Origin: Acestrorhynchus altus
Taxonomy: Eukaryota > Chordata > Actinopteri > Characiformes > Acestrorhynchidae
Length of the DNA stretch: 64,000 nt
Assembly (NCBI GenBank): GCA_034509495.1
Contig: CM067503.1
Coordinates: 12,147,658-12,211,657 of the forward strand
Direction: 5' to 3'
Below, piece by piece: positions 1 through 31,639 of this stretch. The notes under the pieces were generated by a model that saw only the letters and a program-made list of their open reading frames with translations, did not search any database and was not told the origin of the DNA. A program made the translations under genes and the position numbers. Each line of letters opens with the position of its first letter. Within the stretch, counting starts at the first letter, position 1.

Positions 1-18191
<18,191 letters not shown>

Positions 18192-18223
18192 GGCTAACAC
18201 TCAGCCTGCCGGCCAGGGCTGTC

Positions 18224-21200
18224 CTGTGGTAGAGACACGTTTCATGAAGCTTTAAAAAGGTTTGGTGCAGTTCACCATGAAATTCAAATCAAGCAAATCA
18301 TTCAACCTCAAATGTTATTCTCTACATTTACAAAACATGTATGACAAACACAGAATTTCACACAGAGTCCGAAACCAGGGATCTGCTGCAGTTTACCTAT
18401 AACCCAGTCAAGCACACCATGCAACACCAGTCAGAGCAAAACTCCTAACACTGCAATCACCTGTGTAATATAAAATATAAGGTGTCCTGGATAGGAGCAC
18501 CAGCCATTGTTATAAGTGTAAATGCATGTTCATTACACTTGCCAAATCATAGCTTTAAGGCAGCTGGAAGCAGCTTTTGCTGTGCCTCCTCTTGCAACTA
18601 GTTTAATATTTTATCTCCAAACCACTGGGCAAAGGATGAGAGGGAGCTAATCACAGTGGATTTGAGAGAGGTTCTGAACTTTTCAAAGACACTGACCACC
18701 ATGACAGAGTAATGTGTGTCTAAGAACCTGGTAAAATTACACACAGTGAAGAGGAAAGCATCCACATCTTCTTTTCCTGTTTCTTTTGTTGTTGTTGTTG
18801 TTGTTGTTAATAATGCCATTGACCAGTTCCATGAAGGACAGAAGTGCAGCTGTGCAGCCTTGTATTGCATTGTGGATTGAAAATGAAAACAGACCAGGTT
18901 GTTGGAGCAATGGACATGCTTCAACAGTATGATGAACCTTACTTTATTAACAATTACACTATTAATGACTAGTGCTAAACCTGTTTGGATTACAAAACCA
19001 CAGAATAAGAGCTGCTGATTCTAGGAAAAAACAGTGCTTGGCAAAATATAGCAACAATTAAACAACAGAAAAATAGTGTTTACCAAAGGTTGTTTTGTAA
19101 ACACTCTGTATTATTGTGGAGTCAAATATAACTGGAATCAACTGTGAAAAGCAGCTGCAAGATTTAAAAATGGATAAAAGCCTCCAGATATAGCTGCAAC
19201 CTTCCTCAATCTATGTGTCTTTAAATGAGTCCTCGTTTTAAGCCACTGTAAAATATTCTGTTTTGAATCCTGATTTCAGAGCATTTTGAATCCTTTCAGA
19301 GCTTTAATGCACCCTGAAATTGTTTCACTAGTGATATTTGTTGTGATGGTCAAAAATTAGCCTTTTATATGAATCAGCCAATCAGCTGGCAGTAAACACT
19401 ACAGAAATAAAATCATTAAATCCATAGCAGATTGTTACCATTTACTGTCAGGTTATTCCAGGTAGTGTTTTTTGCATGGGTGTTCTGTTATGAATCCCTA
19501 ATGGCTCTATGCAAATGAGTGAAAAGCACGGTAGCGTTGGATAGAATGCAAGTGATAAATGAAATGTATAAATGAGAACACATTACTGTCTGCACTTCAC
19601 AGCAAATCTGCCTTTGTCTTTTAACAAACTGGCCCATTTTCCTCTTGACTGGACATTATATAATGTATGGGCCATTACCCTCAAGCAATGTTTATTAAAC
19701 CTGTGGGTCATTACCTAAATGTGGGTCATGGCACACACTGAATGGGGTCACAAAGTCTTGCTGAAAAAAACACGAAAAAAAAAAACAAAACCATCCACTC
19801 CCTCAGGCTAATTTGAGTCAACTATAAACCTGAGCAGAATCTCTGCACTTACTATTAATTACAATTACTATTAAGCCCAAGTCTACTGCAGTTAACAAGA
19901 CAAAACCACACAAAATACTCAGAAGGCTGAGCGACTTTGACACCTCTGAAATTTTACTTACACACTGCTATTGAGCTCTTGCATGTGAGAACTGTAGAAG
20001 TGTTAAATCTACTTTAAATGTTCTTGCTTCAGAAGAGCTTTTGTAAAGCCTTTTCTGGTTTTAGTTCGTTTTTACGGCATTATTCCTGTTCTAATGCTTA
20101 AAGTGATTGTCACTAAAATCTACAGAATAAATGTGGAATATTAGAAGCTGAAACCAACTTTATTTCTCACAAATTGTTTACATTTCAATACTTATCTTAG
20201 GTTTGACTGGTGCCATCTTAGAGATCGTAAATGATTAAAGTGGACCAAATGGAGGATTCACAAAAAGTTATCATAGTGAAAATACCCCACTTAGATAATC
20301 AGACACCAGCAAAAGCTGACCTTTAACTAGATTTTTTTAAGTGCGTCTTTGATGGTTGTGGTGGTGGAAATGCTGGTCATCCACAAATATGCTCAATGCT
20401 GGAAAGCTAGCTGGTAAATCATCTCTTGACCAGCAGTGTATTGTGCAATTAACCGGCTTGCTTACACTATGCAAGTCAGATGACCAGTGTTTTGAGGGAC
20501 TTTGTGAACATATCGCCAGTTAGCAGCTGGACCCACAATACTGTCTAACTAGGAGTGATGTTAGCGGAATGTTAACAGGACTTTTAATATTTTTAGGCCA
20601 TGCTGTCCACAGGACAGCAGACACAATCAGCAAGCATTACTGAAGATGTGAATGGAAGGGGAATAAGTTTTTTTTTAACACAGTTAGTAAAGCACACCAG
20701 AGGGTGCCTTCACTAATGGCACTCAGCAAGTGGAACGCTGGCTAAGTGTATGACATTAAAAAAAGAACACATCTGTATACACACACTGGAACCGAGGCGG
20801 GATTAAGCTGCAGCTTGCATGTGATTTGATGAATGTCAGACAAGCAGAGTATCTCGCTATAATCCAAACCTGACCCTGAGCTCGTTTTCACTGTAATATT
20901 CTCCATGGTGCAGACCTAAGAGATTACAACATCAGAAATGGGTCATGTTTGATTTAGAGCAAAACTCTGGGGGCTCTTCAGGTGAGTCCACAGCACAAAA
21001 GCAATGACTTAACACAAAGAGCCTGCCATGGAAACCGACACAGCCAGAGGTGCAGTTTCTGTGGAGATAATGAGGTCAGCAGATTGTGGGGTCAAATGCA
21101 ATCACAATCATCCATGCTTCAAAAAAGTCATCCTTAATTAGTCTCAGCGTGACCACAGAACTGGTTAATAAAGCCACAGCTGAGGTGCAGATAATAGTGC

Positions 21201-21600
21201 ACCTATTGTGTAACTGATACTGACGGATGTACAAAAATATAGAAAGTCTTGTTTCACTTCTCTTATGGAAATAAAGACGCCTCCAAAACCAGAGTAGAGG
21301 AGAGGAAGCTCAAGGCGAGTATGTATAGAACAGCAGAAATATCCAAGGGTAGGTTTTAGGCCTATTTCTCTCAATTCTGGATTTTAAGAGGATAGAGAAC
21401 AAAAGTCATTCCTTCATTGTTCTTTCGGTTTAACCGATCAACAGTTAACTGCTGCACACAGTCATTTCTCAAGACTTTATTAAGATTTATTATGCTTCAT
21501 TATATGGAAATATACAGTGATGCTGAAAGTAAAACAACATATTGTGATTTAAAAATTAAAAAAACCATCAAAATCTGAAATAGAAATAAAAGAAGAAGTT
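18224..21600. other. gene-poor stretch upstream of pld1 coding exon 1
   Basis: Probably pld1 5' intron (a UTR acceptor is seen at 18224). It holds a (GTT)n run at 18786-18808 and otherwise ordinary AT-rich DNA. Short frames show no recognisable protein. Confidence 0.5.
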
Positions 21601-21614
21601 TATTCTTTATTAGG

Positions 21615-21741
21615 GCTGGGCAATATGGACAAAAATCCCACCCTGATATATTTTAGCTGGATGGTAATATATACAATATACGGTACAATATATAGTGTGA
21701 AAAATACAGTGAGCAACATATAAACATATTGGTCTTTAAAC

Positions 21742-21803
<62 letters not shown>

Positions 21804-22095
21804 AATGAATGAAAGTGTGGTGAAGGGGTGCAAAATATTTTTTTAAATCAATATATACAATATCTCCTCAGCCCATATCTCACTATTTATATCTGTGTCA
21901 GCAATGGGTACAGCTTAACGTAACTGAATGCATTCATTAGAAGGGGTGTCCACAAAGATTTGGATATTTAGTGTAACTCTATTTATATTGAAATAAGTAA
22001 TTTTTAGTATAGTGTACTAGTACTGCGAAAATGTGTGTATTCAAAAGTAAATCAACAGATAATAAAGTTTTATTAATATTGCCCAGTGCTACATA
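21615..22095 (+). repeat. dispersed repeat with internal GT microsatellite and MITE end
   Basis: Starts GGGCTGGGCAATATGGACAA, contains (GT)28 at about 21744-21800, and at 21893-21977 carries an 85-bp segment nearly identical to the right end of the element at 877-1215. The GT run is also (TG)n on either frame, giving the His/Thr-rich pseudo-frame on the minus strand. Confidence 0.6.
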
Positions 22096-22099
22096 TTCT

Positions 22100-23150
22100 A
22101 CAATTAATTTTAAGTTTGAATGTGGCAACATCTGACATGAATACAGCTTAGGACATAAAAAAAATCCATCTTTTAAGACATATTCTCAGAGGCAATAAGG
22201 ATGAGAAACAGAAGAACAACGATATGCAGAGAAACTGCACTTCCAGCCAATTACTTTCAGTAATGCAGTGGGAGTTATAATGGAGATGAATGGAGTGTCA
22301 CCATGACAACAAACCTAAAGTTATACTTGCTCACAAGCTGGTACATTACAGCTTCTCGTCCAGCTTGCCTTTTGTGCAAACTTATCTTGGAAGGGTAGAG
22401 GGGAAGACATCTGCAGCGCTCAAACATACATGATTTTGGTTTTAGACTGAATACTTAACATAACCTTTCAGATGTTGAAAACAATGATGAATCATCAACA
22501 GGCAGGTCTAAACAGAGAGCTCTCACTTGGACATTTATACAATAATTACAAGAAGCCTTGCCTGGGTTCATTTCACACTGCTAGTGGGGTCTACAGAGGG
22601 GGGGGGGCACATTGGACTCTGCAGGAACACAGTCAGATATGGGGGTACATGAAAATACCAGAATCTGTCGGTACCATTTCATACATTATAAAAAAGGCCA
22701 TTCAGTGTTCAGTAACTGTATAAACTGCACTACTTGTTTGATTCTTATTCAAATTGTGTCAAACAACTATTTTTTGCAAACTTTGAATAAGAAATTATAT
22801 GAATTATAATATATGCTCTGCCTACATCAAATTCAAAAACTTCAGAAAATGTATGAAAATGATCATGGACTGCAAACATGCATCAATATTATATTTTGTT
22901 CAACCTCATTCTGGAAAATTATTTCTCCTAATGATAAATGGTTTGAGAGATCAGTGTACTACAGGGCCTTTTCATGTTTACATTAATAACAAGACTGGCA
23001 GGTCATGTCATGTTAAGACAGTAAATCAGTCGGTCCGTGGTTATTTCCCACTCAGTTCACTACATAGAAACCACTATGCAGAGTACAGTGAATGAGCTAA
23101 CAAGCGAATCCTGCTGAATACAACTGTGTTTGCTATGTAAATTTCAATAT
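22100..23150. other. intergenic or 5'-intronic DNA, no feature recognised
   Basis: Contains a G9 run near 22600. No repeat family or exon was recognised. Confidence 0.45.
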
Positions 23151-23184
23151 TGTGTAAATATAGTTACAGAAAGAAATATTGCAT

Positions 23185-25215
23185 TAAGATAAATGCTGGT
23201 AAATGGAAGCTTGCCATCATTGGGATCAGCAAGCTAAAATGGACTGGATTAGGTCACTTTCAGTCAATGAAACACACCATCTACTACTCAGGGCATGAAC
23301 AGAAAAGAATAAATGGACAACAAGATGTTATGGGATAATACAATGCTGTAAAAAACGGACAAATGTCAATCCGATTTCATGTACAACCATTCAACATTAC
23401 AATCATGCAGGTTTATGCCCCAACATCAGATACAAGAAGAAATTGAAATGTTTTATGATGAAGTCCAGGCTGATAATGACAAGATCTGCAAACAGGACAT
23501 ACTGCTGGTGATCTGAAATGCAAGTCCAGAAATGAGAAGGTGGGAAACACAGTTGGACAACATGGACTTGGAGACAGGAATGAAGCAGGAGAACGGCTAA
23601 TTGACTACTGTGACTACAATGATTTCTTCATCACCAACAGATTTTTCAAGCAACCAAAGTGGCATTTGTACACATGGACATCAGCAGACGGCAAGTACAG
23701 GAAGCAAATCAACTACATTCTTTGCACCAAGAGATGTAAGAACTCAATTTTAATAGCAAAGACATGACTTGGGACAGACTGTACAACAGATCACAAACTA
23801 CTAATGTGCAAGAGCCAAGTGAAGCAGGAAAAAAAAAAACCATCCATCTCCCAAAATATGACCTGGAGCACATACCACCTGCCTTTAAAAGCTTTTAAAA
23901 GCTGGACATAATTGATGGAGTACCAGAGAAACTTTGAATGGAACTCAAAGAGGTCACCAAAGAAGAATCAAACCTAACCTCCCAACCCTGGAGAGAATGA
24001 AAAGGAGAAAAAATCTAAGTGGATGTCTGATGATACAGTGGAGATTGCAATAAAGAGAAGAGGTGCAAAAATCAAATTCACTTAAGAGATCTAAAGTGGG
24101 AATTCTAGAAAACTGCCAGGACAGACAAGGGCAAATACTACAAGATTTGCAAAGAGATTGAAAAGGGGAAGAAATGTGATAAAACATGGATTGTTTGTCA
24201 GAGGATATGAGAGATCCACTCTGGATCTTTAAAAAAGCCAAGGAGTTCTAAAAGTAGGTCAACATGTTTCGTAGATTACAGCAAAGCCTTTGACTGTGTG
24301 GACCACATAAAATTATGAAATGTTCTTGGGAAAATACCAGAGCATCCTATTATCTATTTCGAAATCGTTACACTGATCAAGGATGGACAAACAGAATGGT
24401 TCCACATTGGCAAAGGAGTTAGACAAGGCTGCATAGTATAACCATACTTGATCAACCTGTATGTAGAACATAGAGAGAAGCAGGACTGGAGGAAAATGAC
24501 AGAGGATTCAGAATTGGTGGAAGAAACATCAACAACCTTTAATATGCAGATGACAACACTCATAGTGGGAAGTCTGGAAGACCTGAAGGTCCTTATGAAA
24601 AAGGTTAAAGAACAGAGCAGAAAGATAGGACTTCAGCTCAATATGAAGAAGACTAAAGTCACGACAAAATGAAACAGTGCCAGTTTTACCATTAACAGAG
24701 AAGATGTGGAGATGTTGGACAGCTTTTGCCTACTCTGTTCAGTTACTGACAACAAAGGATCCAGCACACAAATTGTCATTTGGCAGGACAAGGATGAAGG
24801 AGCTTGATAAGATATTGAAATGTAAAGATCTATGTTTAGAAACAAAGATCAGAATTATACAGACAATGGTTTTCTCTGTGGTTCTGTATGATTGAAAAAG
24901 CTGGACAATTAACTATGAACTTTGTTCTGACTTCTGAGAGGTCCCTGGACAGCAAAGAAGACAAACAAATGGATCCTGGAACAAATAAAGCCTAACCTCT
25001 CGCTGGAAGCCCAGATGGTCAGACTGAAGTTCTCTTACTTTGGACACATTATAAGAAGAACTGATTCACTGGAAAAGACCAGCATGCTTGGAACAGTCTC
25101 ATATAAAAGGAAAATCAGCATGCTTAATTCTGAGGCAAAATAAAAGGACTGTAAATAGGTCTGAAACACTGTCAACAATGGCAAGTACTGCCATGGAGAC
25201 CTGCAATTCATACAT
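23185..25215 (+). mobile_element. RTE-clade (BovB-like) LINE fossil
   Basis: Reading in several broken frames gives, in order: an AP-endonuclease remnant (GNTVGQHGLGDRNEAGERLI, then FFITNRFFKQPKWHLYTWTS and RKQINYILC); a reverse-transcriptase remnant (DYSKAFDCVDH, HIGKGVRQGC, NLYVEHREKQD, and GLQLNMKKTK); and a C-terminal remnant (SFGRTRMKELDKIL, IIQTMVFSVVLYD, FGHIIRRTDSLEKT after frame changes). The order and wording match vertebrate RTE/BovB-type LINEs. The YADD box is lost (the region reads FNMQMTTL), and many stops and frameshifts make it dead. The 5' end is truncated. Confidence 0.8.
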
Positions 25216-25974
25216 CAAAAAGATTTTTAAAATATTGTATAAATGCATTATGACATTTTCCTTTCTATTAATCATATTTTACACTTTTTATTTGCTTCAA
25301 AGTGATCTGATGATGTTCTTCTTCAAAACCTTCTAGTTTTGCAGGAATACTGCATTTTCCAGGGACAAGCATCGCAAATAGGTGTTCTCTGATATAATGT
25401 TTTGATCTTGATTAAAAAAGATGTTCAATGGATGGGGAGCTCCAATGTGCACAACTTGATTTTAGAATAAGCCATTGGAAATTCAAACAATGACTGTTGA
25501 TGATGTGAGCTCACATTCAAGAATGATTTTGCAGTACTGTACCAGGATTGGGTAGGCTGAGTTTTTCCATCTGGTCTATAACGTTTGTGTGATGGCCCAC
25601 TTGGAGATCTGGTTTACATTCCAGTTTGAAAATGGTGGCCCCCAGGCTAAAGCAGCAAAAATCAATTCAATTTCATTCCACTCTTTCAAAGTCCTCACAC
25701 ATCTCTACTCTCTTTCACACAGTACAGGGTGAACGGTTACACAAGAGTTGTTTCATCTTAAATCAGCAGAATTTTAGAAGATGTGAAAATAAACATTAGG
25801 TACATCAGCAACCTCCAACAGGGTAAAAGAATCCCAATAGTCTTCCAGTGATCCTGTGCCAAGACTCTTGCAAGGTTATTAAGGATTCATTTCACCTTAC
25901 GCCAGTGAATACAGAAATATATCTTTGAACATGACTGGAAATTAAACATGGCCTCAGATTTCTGCATAGCACTG

Positions 25975-26240
25975 ATGTTCTCTAGAATGATGGTGCTCCA
26001 CCCAATACTGGGATGAAATGATGAGTTGAAAGGGAGGTGATGTGGTGATCATCAAACATCTAGATTTCACTAATGCTCTTGTTACTGAATATAATCAAAT
26101 TCTGACAGCCATGCTCCAAAAATCTAGTAGAAACTGCAAGAAAAGCAGGATACACTTAAAAAATATTTTTAACATACTTGACTTCAGAAGAAAGAATGAA
26201 TGAGCAGGTGTCCCAATACTTTTGTCCATATAGTATATGT
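25975..26240 (+). mobile_element. Tc1/mariner-like element fragment, family B
   Basis: GATGGTGCTCCACCCAATAC near its start, AATATAATCAAATTCTGACA and CCAAAAATCTAGTAGAAACT inside, and a terminus AGCAGGTGTCCCAATACTTT-TGTCCATATAG. It has the same module order as 28420-28720, 28985-29250, 51075-51345 and 61470-61800. Non-coding. Confidence 0.65.
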
Positions 26241-26818
26241 AGGACTGCTGCCATCAATGATCAAAAAATCTACCACTAACCTCAAAAGTCCTTGTTCTAA
26301 AAGTTAATAAATGAATCTGTATCTGAAATCATCACAGCAGACAGAAACAGAACCCCTATCCACCTGGGCCCAAATGGGTCACAGAAAGTGGAGAGAGGTG
26401 TTGTTTGGTTTGATTCTGAGTTTAACAGAAAAGGGTTTCACACCATTAGAGAGGGCAGTTTATTTGCAAAATGTGAGCATTCTCTCACAGGAAAAGGCAG
26501 AAGTGTGATTCTCGCATTTTTTCTGTCTGTACAACACCAGGCAAGCCATCTATTAGCAGGGGCAACTTAACAGGCTATTACTAGAAGATAGAAATAAATC
26601 CTTTATAAAACATCACAAAGCAGCCTTTTGGTGAAGTCATAACAATGTCTTAGGGTCTTGTTCGCAAGCAAACACTGAGGCAGAGAAAGGTCCATTGTTG
26701 TGAGCACTTTGAGGTGAGAGAGAACCTGATGAAACATGTGCCTCAAACCTCACGACCAAATTCTCACTGATATGGGACAATAAGTCTAGTCAATGCCATA
26801 GCTGTCCAGCTTCCAGTT

Positions 26819-26924
<106 letters not shown>

Positions 26925-27059
26925 GCAAAAAACACTCTACAGTACACAATCTCTGATCATAAAACTGGCCTTCCAGAAAAACATAGATAGAAAAGTAGAA
27001 AAAGATAAGACAGTTACACAGCAAAACTAATCTAATCTCACAAAGTCTCATAAAGCTAC

Positions 27060-28170
27060 AGAAAGGATTTTAACAGAGGGGAACTTTATTCTAAGCTTTG
27101 TACTCTTTTAAGTATAAATCTGTACTTCATTTTTGTAATTATTTTCTTACTTGTTTACACTTTAAAAAGTGTCTCGTCCATTAAAAAAAGTTAAATAAAC
27201 CCAGTTAAACTGCTTGTTACCACATGAGTTATGAGATTGAAGCCACTTTTTACAGTGTAGGTTTAAAATGGAGAAACCTGATTAGTTACTGCACTAAAAT
27301 ATCTGTATTTTAGAGGCGATAAGATCAATGGCAAAAATAGCATCAGTGTTTAAAGGGCAGTAGTGAAAAAAATCTGAATCAAAACATTCTAATACAGGTT
27401 TTAATAATTAATTGTTGAATATCTTTGTCTTTGTCTTCTTTTGTTATCAAAAATATGTGGCACTCTGTAATATAAGTAACCTTGCATCAGCTAAATGCCA
27501 TAAATGTAAAAGAATGTACTAGTGGATTTCTTCTCATGTGTATCATATTATATATAGTTTGCCATATAGTTTACCCCAGCAGAAGCCCAGGCTCACCTAA
27601 ACATTCTACTTTTTAAACCAGCAATTTTAAACCTATATACGTGGTTCAATTTTCTCAAAGCAATCACTCTCCAAAAGCACTCTGGGGTTCACAGTGATGG
27701 GTGCCAAGAAGAAGGTTGATAGTGCAATGATAATCATACTGCTGATGAATGAACAGGAGCTGGGCCTGGCATTTATTAAAGACCTTACCAAGGTCTGAGT
27801 ACTTGAGGAAAACCAGGTGAGATGTGTTGGGCAAGGAGAATGTTTGCCCTCCAGAAAGGACAATTAACTCTGCCAGATAGAGGCCCCACTGTCACTGATC
27901 AGGCTAATCTATAAGGTCATTATAGTCCTGTAGCCTAAGGGAACAACAGAACAGGCTGCAGGAACAGCATTATCTGCTCCTAGAATTGGACGATCAGCAG
28001 TGTGAGGGGGGAACCCTTGGTTCTAAAGACCTGGTAGGGCATGTTTCAGGGAGACAGGTAGCAGGTTCTTGAGAGATAATAAAATTGCCTACTACATAGT
28101 GAGTTACTGAGGTCAGGATGTCTGATGATCACCACTCCACCTCATCCACAATTCCACTAATCTAAAGTAC
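27060..28170. other. intergenic or 5'-intronic DNA, no gene recognised
   Basis: Contains the fish repeat tail GCTAAATGCCATAAATGTAA at about 27490-27510. The frame at 27633-27863 (minus) has no recognisable homology. Confidence 0.45.
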
Positions 28171-28174
28171 TGGA

Positions 28175-28720
28175 TGGAAAACTATCATTCCGGAAAACAT
28201 AGTTCCACTGCTCCACTCCAGGTTGGGGTACTTAATACCTCTCTACCCCATGCGTGGCATTAAGACTCATTAGTGCTAATGAGTGAATTCTTTTTTGGGG
28301 GGTTCACAGATTGCAGAAACACAGAGCTTGTACACTCTACATATGAAAGCACTGCTAATGAAACACTGAAGCAACTGCACAAGCCTCAGGTTTATATAAT
28401 AAACAAATGACAGACATTGGTTAGAGAGGTATAAACCTTCAGTACTGGGCTATGGAAATGTGATACTGTGTTCTCTGGAGTGATAAAGCTCTACTCAGTA
28501 CCATCAGGAAGACTTAGAATAGTGTTTTTCATTCAGAACATTCAACTTTCTAATCATCCCAAGGCATAATACGATACAATCTTTACGGCTATTTCCAGTG
28601 TCTAGTATAATGCCTTCTTGGAAGAGTAGAGGGTGTTTCATGCCATCAAAGGAGGCACCTTACAATCAATGTGCTTGATTTTAGATGAAATGTTAGATGA
28701 AGAGGTGCCCACAAATATTT
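28175..28720. mobile_element. two head-to-head family-B Tc1/mariner-like fragments
   Basis: 28175-28395 reads in the minus orientation (TTCCACTGCTCCACTCCAGG, then ACCCCATGCGTGGCATTAAG). 28420-28720 reads plus (TAGAGAGGTATAAACCTTCA-GTACTGGGCTATGG, then GTGTTCTCTGGAGTGATAAA). The plus half resembles a transposase-derived 'TVFSGVIK' shadow. Both are decayed. Confidence 0.55.
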
Positions 28721-28917
28721 GAACAGATTGTGACAATTCTGATAATGTAGTGTATCACCAGTACAGTGCAGAGGTGGGTGTAAATTACACTGCTGCTTAG
28801 TGGAGCAAAGAGGTTCATTTGGAGATGGAACTGAAGACGATGTGACTGCCAGCAGTGGCCTGGCTTCTACCACTTACTTTAATTGGGGACAAATACAGGT
28901 GGGTAACTGTCCATCCC

Positions 28918-28919
<2 letters not shown>

Positions 28920-28985
<66 letters not shown>
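28920..28985. repeat. (CA)n microsatellite
   Basis: About 33 uninterrupted CA units. It sits immediately before another family-B element fragment. Confidence 0.95.
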
Positions 28986-28986
<1 letters not shown>

Positions 28987-29250
28987 TGCCCCAAGTACTG
29001 AGCTGTGGAGCAGTGGAACTGTGTTTTCTGGAATGATGGGATGAATTGGGGAGTGTGGTGTGGTGGTCATCCAACAGCCTGACCATGACTGAATACAATC
29101 AAATCCTCAAAGCAATCATCTTAAATCTAGTACACTGTCCCCTCTTCCCTGAACAGCAGAGACAGTTCCTCCAACAAAAGCAGGATAGACTTTTGTTCAT
29201 GCGTCTATTGGATCAGGTTTCTCACAGTATATGTTAATGTATCACTTGAC
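28985..29250 (+). mobile_element. Tc1/mariner-like element fragment, family B
   Basis: GTACTGAGCTGTGGAGCAGT-GGAACTGTGTTTTCTGGAAT, then ATACAATCAAATCCTCAAAG and AAATCTAGTACACTG. Shared with the other family-B copies. No intact frame. Confidence 0.6.
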
Positions 29251-29504
29251 ATTTAAAATGAAGCATTAAAATCAAGCTTGTTAATCTTTTCAAAGCCATA
29301 TTTCACCATGTCTCGCAGATGTATCTGTCGTTTCTGTTACGCCGAAGCAAGCGTGCCAAATATACTGCACATACAGCAGTGAATCATGAAACACCCACAT
29401 TCACAAGCTCCCACATTCACAGGATCTTAAGAAGAAGAAGAAAAAAAGAAATCACACCCTTAGCACATATCAGCAAAACACTGTACACAAATGACAAACA
29501 TACA

Positions 29505-30090
29505 TTCCCCTTCAAAAGTATTGGAACAGTGAGGCCAATTTTTTTTTTTTTGGTGTAGACTAAAAACATTTGGGACTAAAATTAAAAGAACAACGAAAAA
29601 ACAACATTTCACCTTTTATTTCCAGGTATTTACATCTGGATCTGACACACAGTTCAGAAGAAGCTTTTTGTCTGAACCCACCATTTGTCTTGGTGGAGAC
29701 GACCAACAAATCAGTGTGTGGAGGCACCATGTTTAGCACCAAGGTAAACAGTTTGCTCTCACACATCCAGAAGGCCTGGTGTTGTGGTGTGGGGTGTAAT
29801 TTCACACAATGCCAAATCATCTCGTTTTTTAATTACAGGTATTTTGATAACCCAATGTTACGTTAATGAGATCCTGCAACCAGTGGCCCTACCTTTTATG
29901 AATACCAACATGTGCATTAAACCAAACACCATACTGAGAGACAACTTCTGTATGCGTAGTTCAGTAAAATCTGCCCATATCAGTCTAAACCTTTAACCAT
30001 TTATTGTATCTGGTAACATTTAACTTCATTTAAAATAGCACTGCAATCTGACACTTCCTTCTGGATCCAAATATTTGTAGTTTGTGTAGT
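29505..30090 (+). mobile_element. composite Tc1-like fossil (foreign left end + family A copy 2)
   Basis: The left end CCTTCAAAAGTATTGGAACA-GTGAGGCC is a Tc1-like terminus different from family A. From about 29670 the sequence matches family A: GACGACCAACAAATCAGTGT-GTGGAGGCACCATG, then GAGATCCTGCAACCAGTGGC, and the family-A right end ACACTTCCTTCTGGATCC at 30050-30067. About half the transposase is missing. This suggests nesting or a recombinant. Confidence 0.7.
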
Positions 30091-30499
30091 TTGTAGTGTG
30101 TATAGTCCAGTGAGTTCTACAGTTGGAGACTTTAACATCAGAACTGAATGCCTTATACATGAGATCAATTACTAACATTAAAGGTTTTTTTACAAAGGTC
30201 GTTTGAAAGTGACTGTTGTGTTTTCCAAATTTCCAAGAGAGGCAATGGCAGGAAGTGTGACAAATGAGCATTACCAGGATAAAATGCTGTTTATTTACAA
30301 AATAAGCACAGCCCTACCCTGCACTCAAACCTTTCAACATCTGTGGTTTTGAAATGAGGATCTCACTACTTCCAGTCAACCATATTAGAAAAAAGAAAAA
30401 TAGGTTCAAATGGGGTTTATCTGCTATAGATGTTTATTTTAATTTTTTAATTTTTTAATAGATTCTCTATTCTTATGTTTCAAGTCTACACTGGATGGC

Positions 30500-30572
30500 T
30501 GCTTGCATGCACGCACGCACACACACACACACGCACGCATACATGCATGCACGCACACACACACACACAGAC
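30500..30572. repeat. imperfect (CA)/(CG) alternating tract
   Basis: Interrupted GCATGCACGCACGCACACAC... run, alternating purine-pyrimidine throughout. Followed at 30600-30780 by a common fish repeat module (GATAAGGTGCCTTGCTCAAG ... GCAACCTTCTGGTCACAAGT). Confidence 0.7.
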
Positions 30573-30784
30573 AAACTAGAGTAGACTAGAGTTATTGAAT
30601 AATAATGCCTAGAAAGGAGAGCAGTCACCTCGGAATTGAGCAATTAGGGATAAGGTGCCTTGCTCAAGGGCATCTCAGTCATAAATGAGGGAGGAGAAAA
30701 TACTGTTCCTTCACTTCCCCAACCCCACTACCTGCTTGTTCAGAGGATCAAACCAGCAACCTTCTGGTCACAAGTCTGTGAAGT

Positions 30785-31625
30785 TTGACTACAGTGCCTT
30801 GGGAAAGTATTTAGCCCATTTGGCATTTTTAGCAAGTTTTGCTACCTCACAACCTGGAATTAAAATGGATTATTTGGGGGTTTGCATCATTTCGTTTACA
30901 GAACAAGCCTACACATTTAAACATTTGGTGGCTTTTTATTGTGAAGCAAACAACTTTAGTGTGCATAACTATTCAACCCCCTAAAGTCAGGACTTTGTAG
31001 AGCCCCCTTTTGCAGCAATTACAACTGCAAGTCGCTTTGGATACGTCACATCTTGCCACTGGGATTTTTGCCCATTCCTCAAGGTAAAACTTAAAAAAGT
31101 TAGATGGTTTCCATTGGTAAACAATCTGACCACAGATTCTCAACTGGATGAAGGTCTGGGCTTTGGCTAGGCCATTACAATACATTTACACATTTCCCCT
31201 TTAACCACTCGAGTGTTGCTTTAGCAGCACATGCTTTGGGTCATTTTCCTGTTGGAAGATGAACCTCTGTCCTAGGCTCAAATCAGGTTATGCTAAAGAA
31301 TATCCCTGTATTTAGCACCATCAATTTTCCCCTCAAATCTGACCAGTTTTCCCAATCCCTGTTGCTGAAAAACACCCATATTCACAGCATGATGCTGCCA
31401 CCACGTTTCACTGTGGGGATGATGTTCTTGGGGTGATGGGATGTGTTGGGTTTGCACCAGACATAGTGTTTTCCTTGGTTGCAGAAAAGTTCAATTTTGG
31501 TCTCATCTGACCACCTTTCTCCATACATTTGTGGAGTCTCCTACATGCCTTTTTGGCAAACTGAAAATGAGCCTTCCTATTTTTTCTGTAAGTAAAGGCT
31601 TTCTCTGTCCAGTCCTCCATATATA
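30785..31625 (-). mobile_element. Tc1-like transposon fossil, family C copy 1
   Basis: The minus strand shows transposase landmarks in order: a WSDETK-like segment (GGQMRPKLNFSATKENTMSG), a GGS-MLW region near 31400, and the C-terminal EEWAKIPVARC plus a CKRGLYKV shadow. The terminus is CAGTGCCTTGGGAAAGTATT (30791-30810). Frames are broken and the N-terminal DNA-binding part is absent. The sister copy is 62945-63790. Confidence 0.8.
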
Positions 31626-31639
31626 ATATCCATATATAA

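Noticed and set aside
22472..23095. frames between 22.4 and 23.1 kb as possible small genes
   Set aside because: No similarity, no splice sites in phase and no composition difference from the surroundings.
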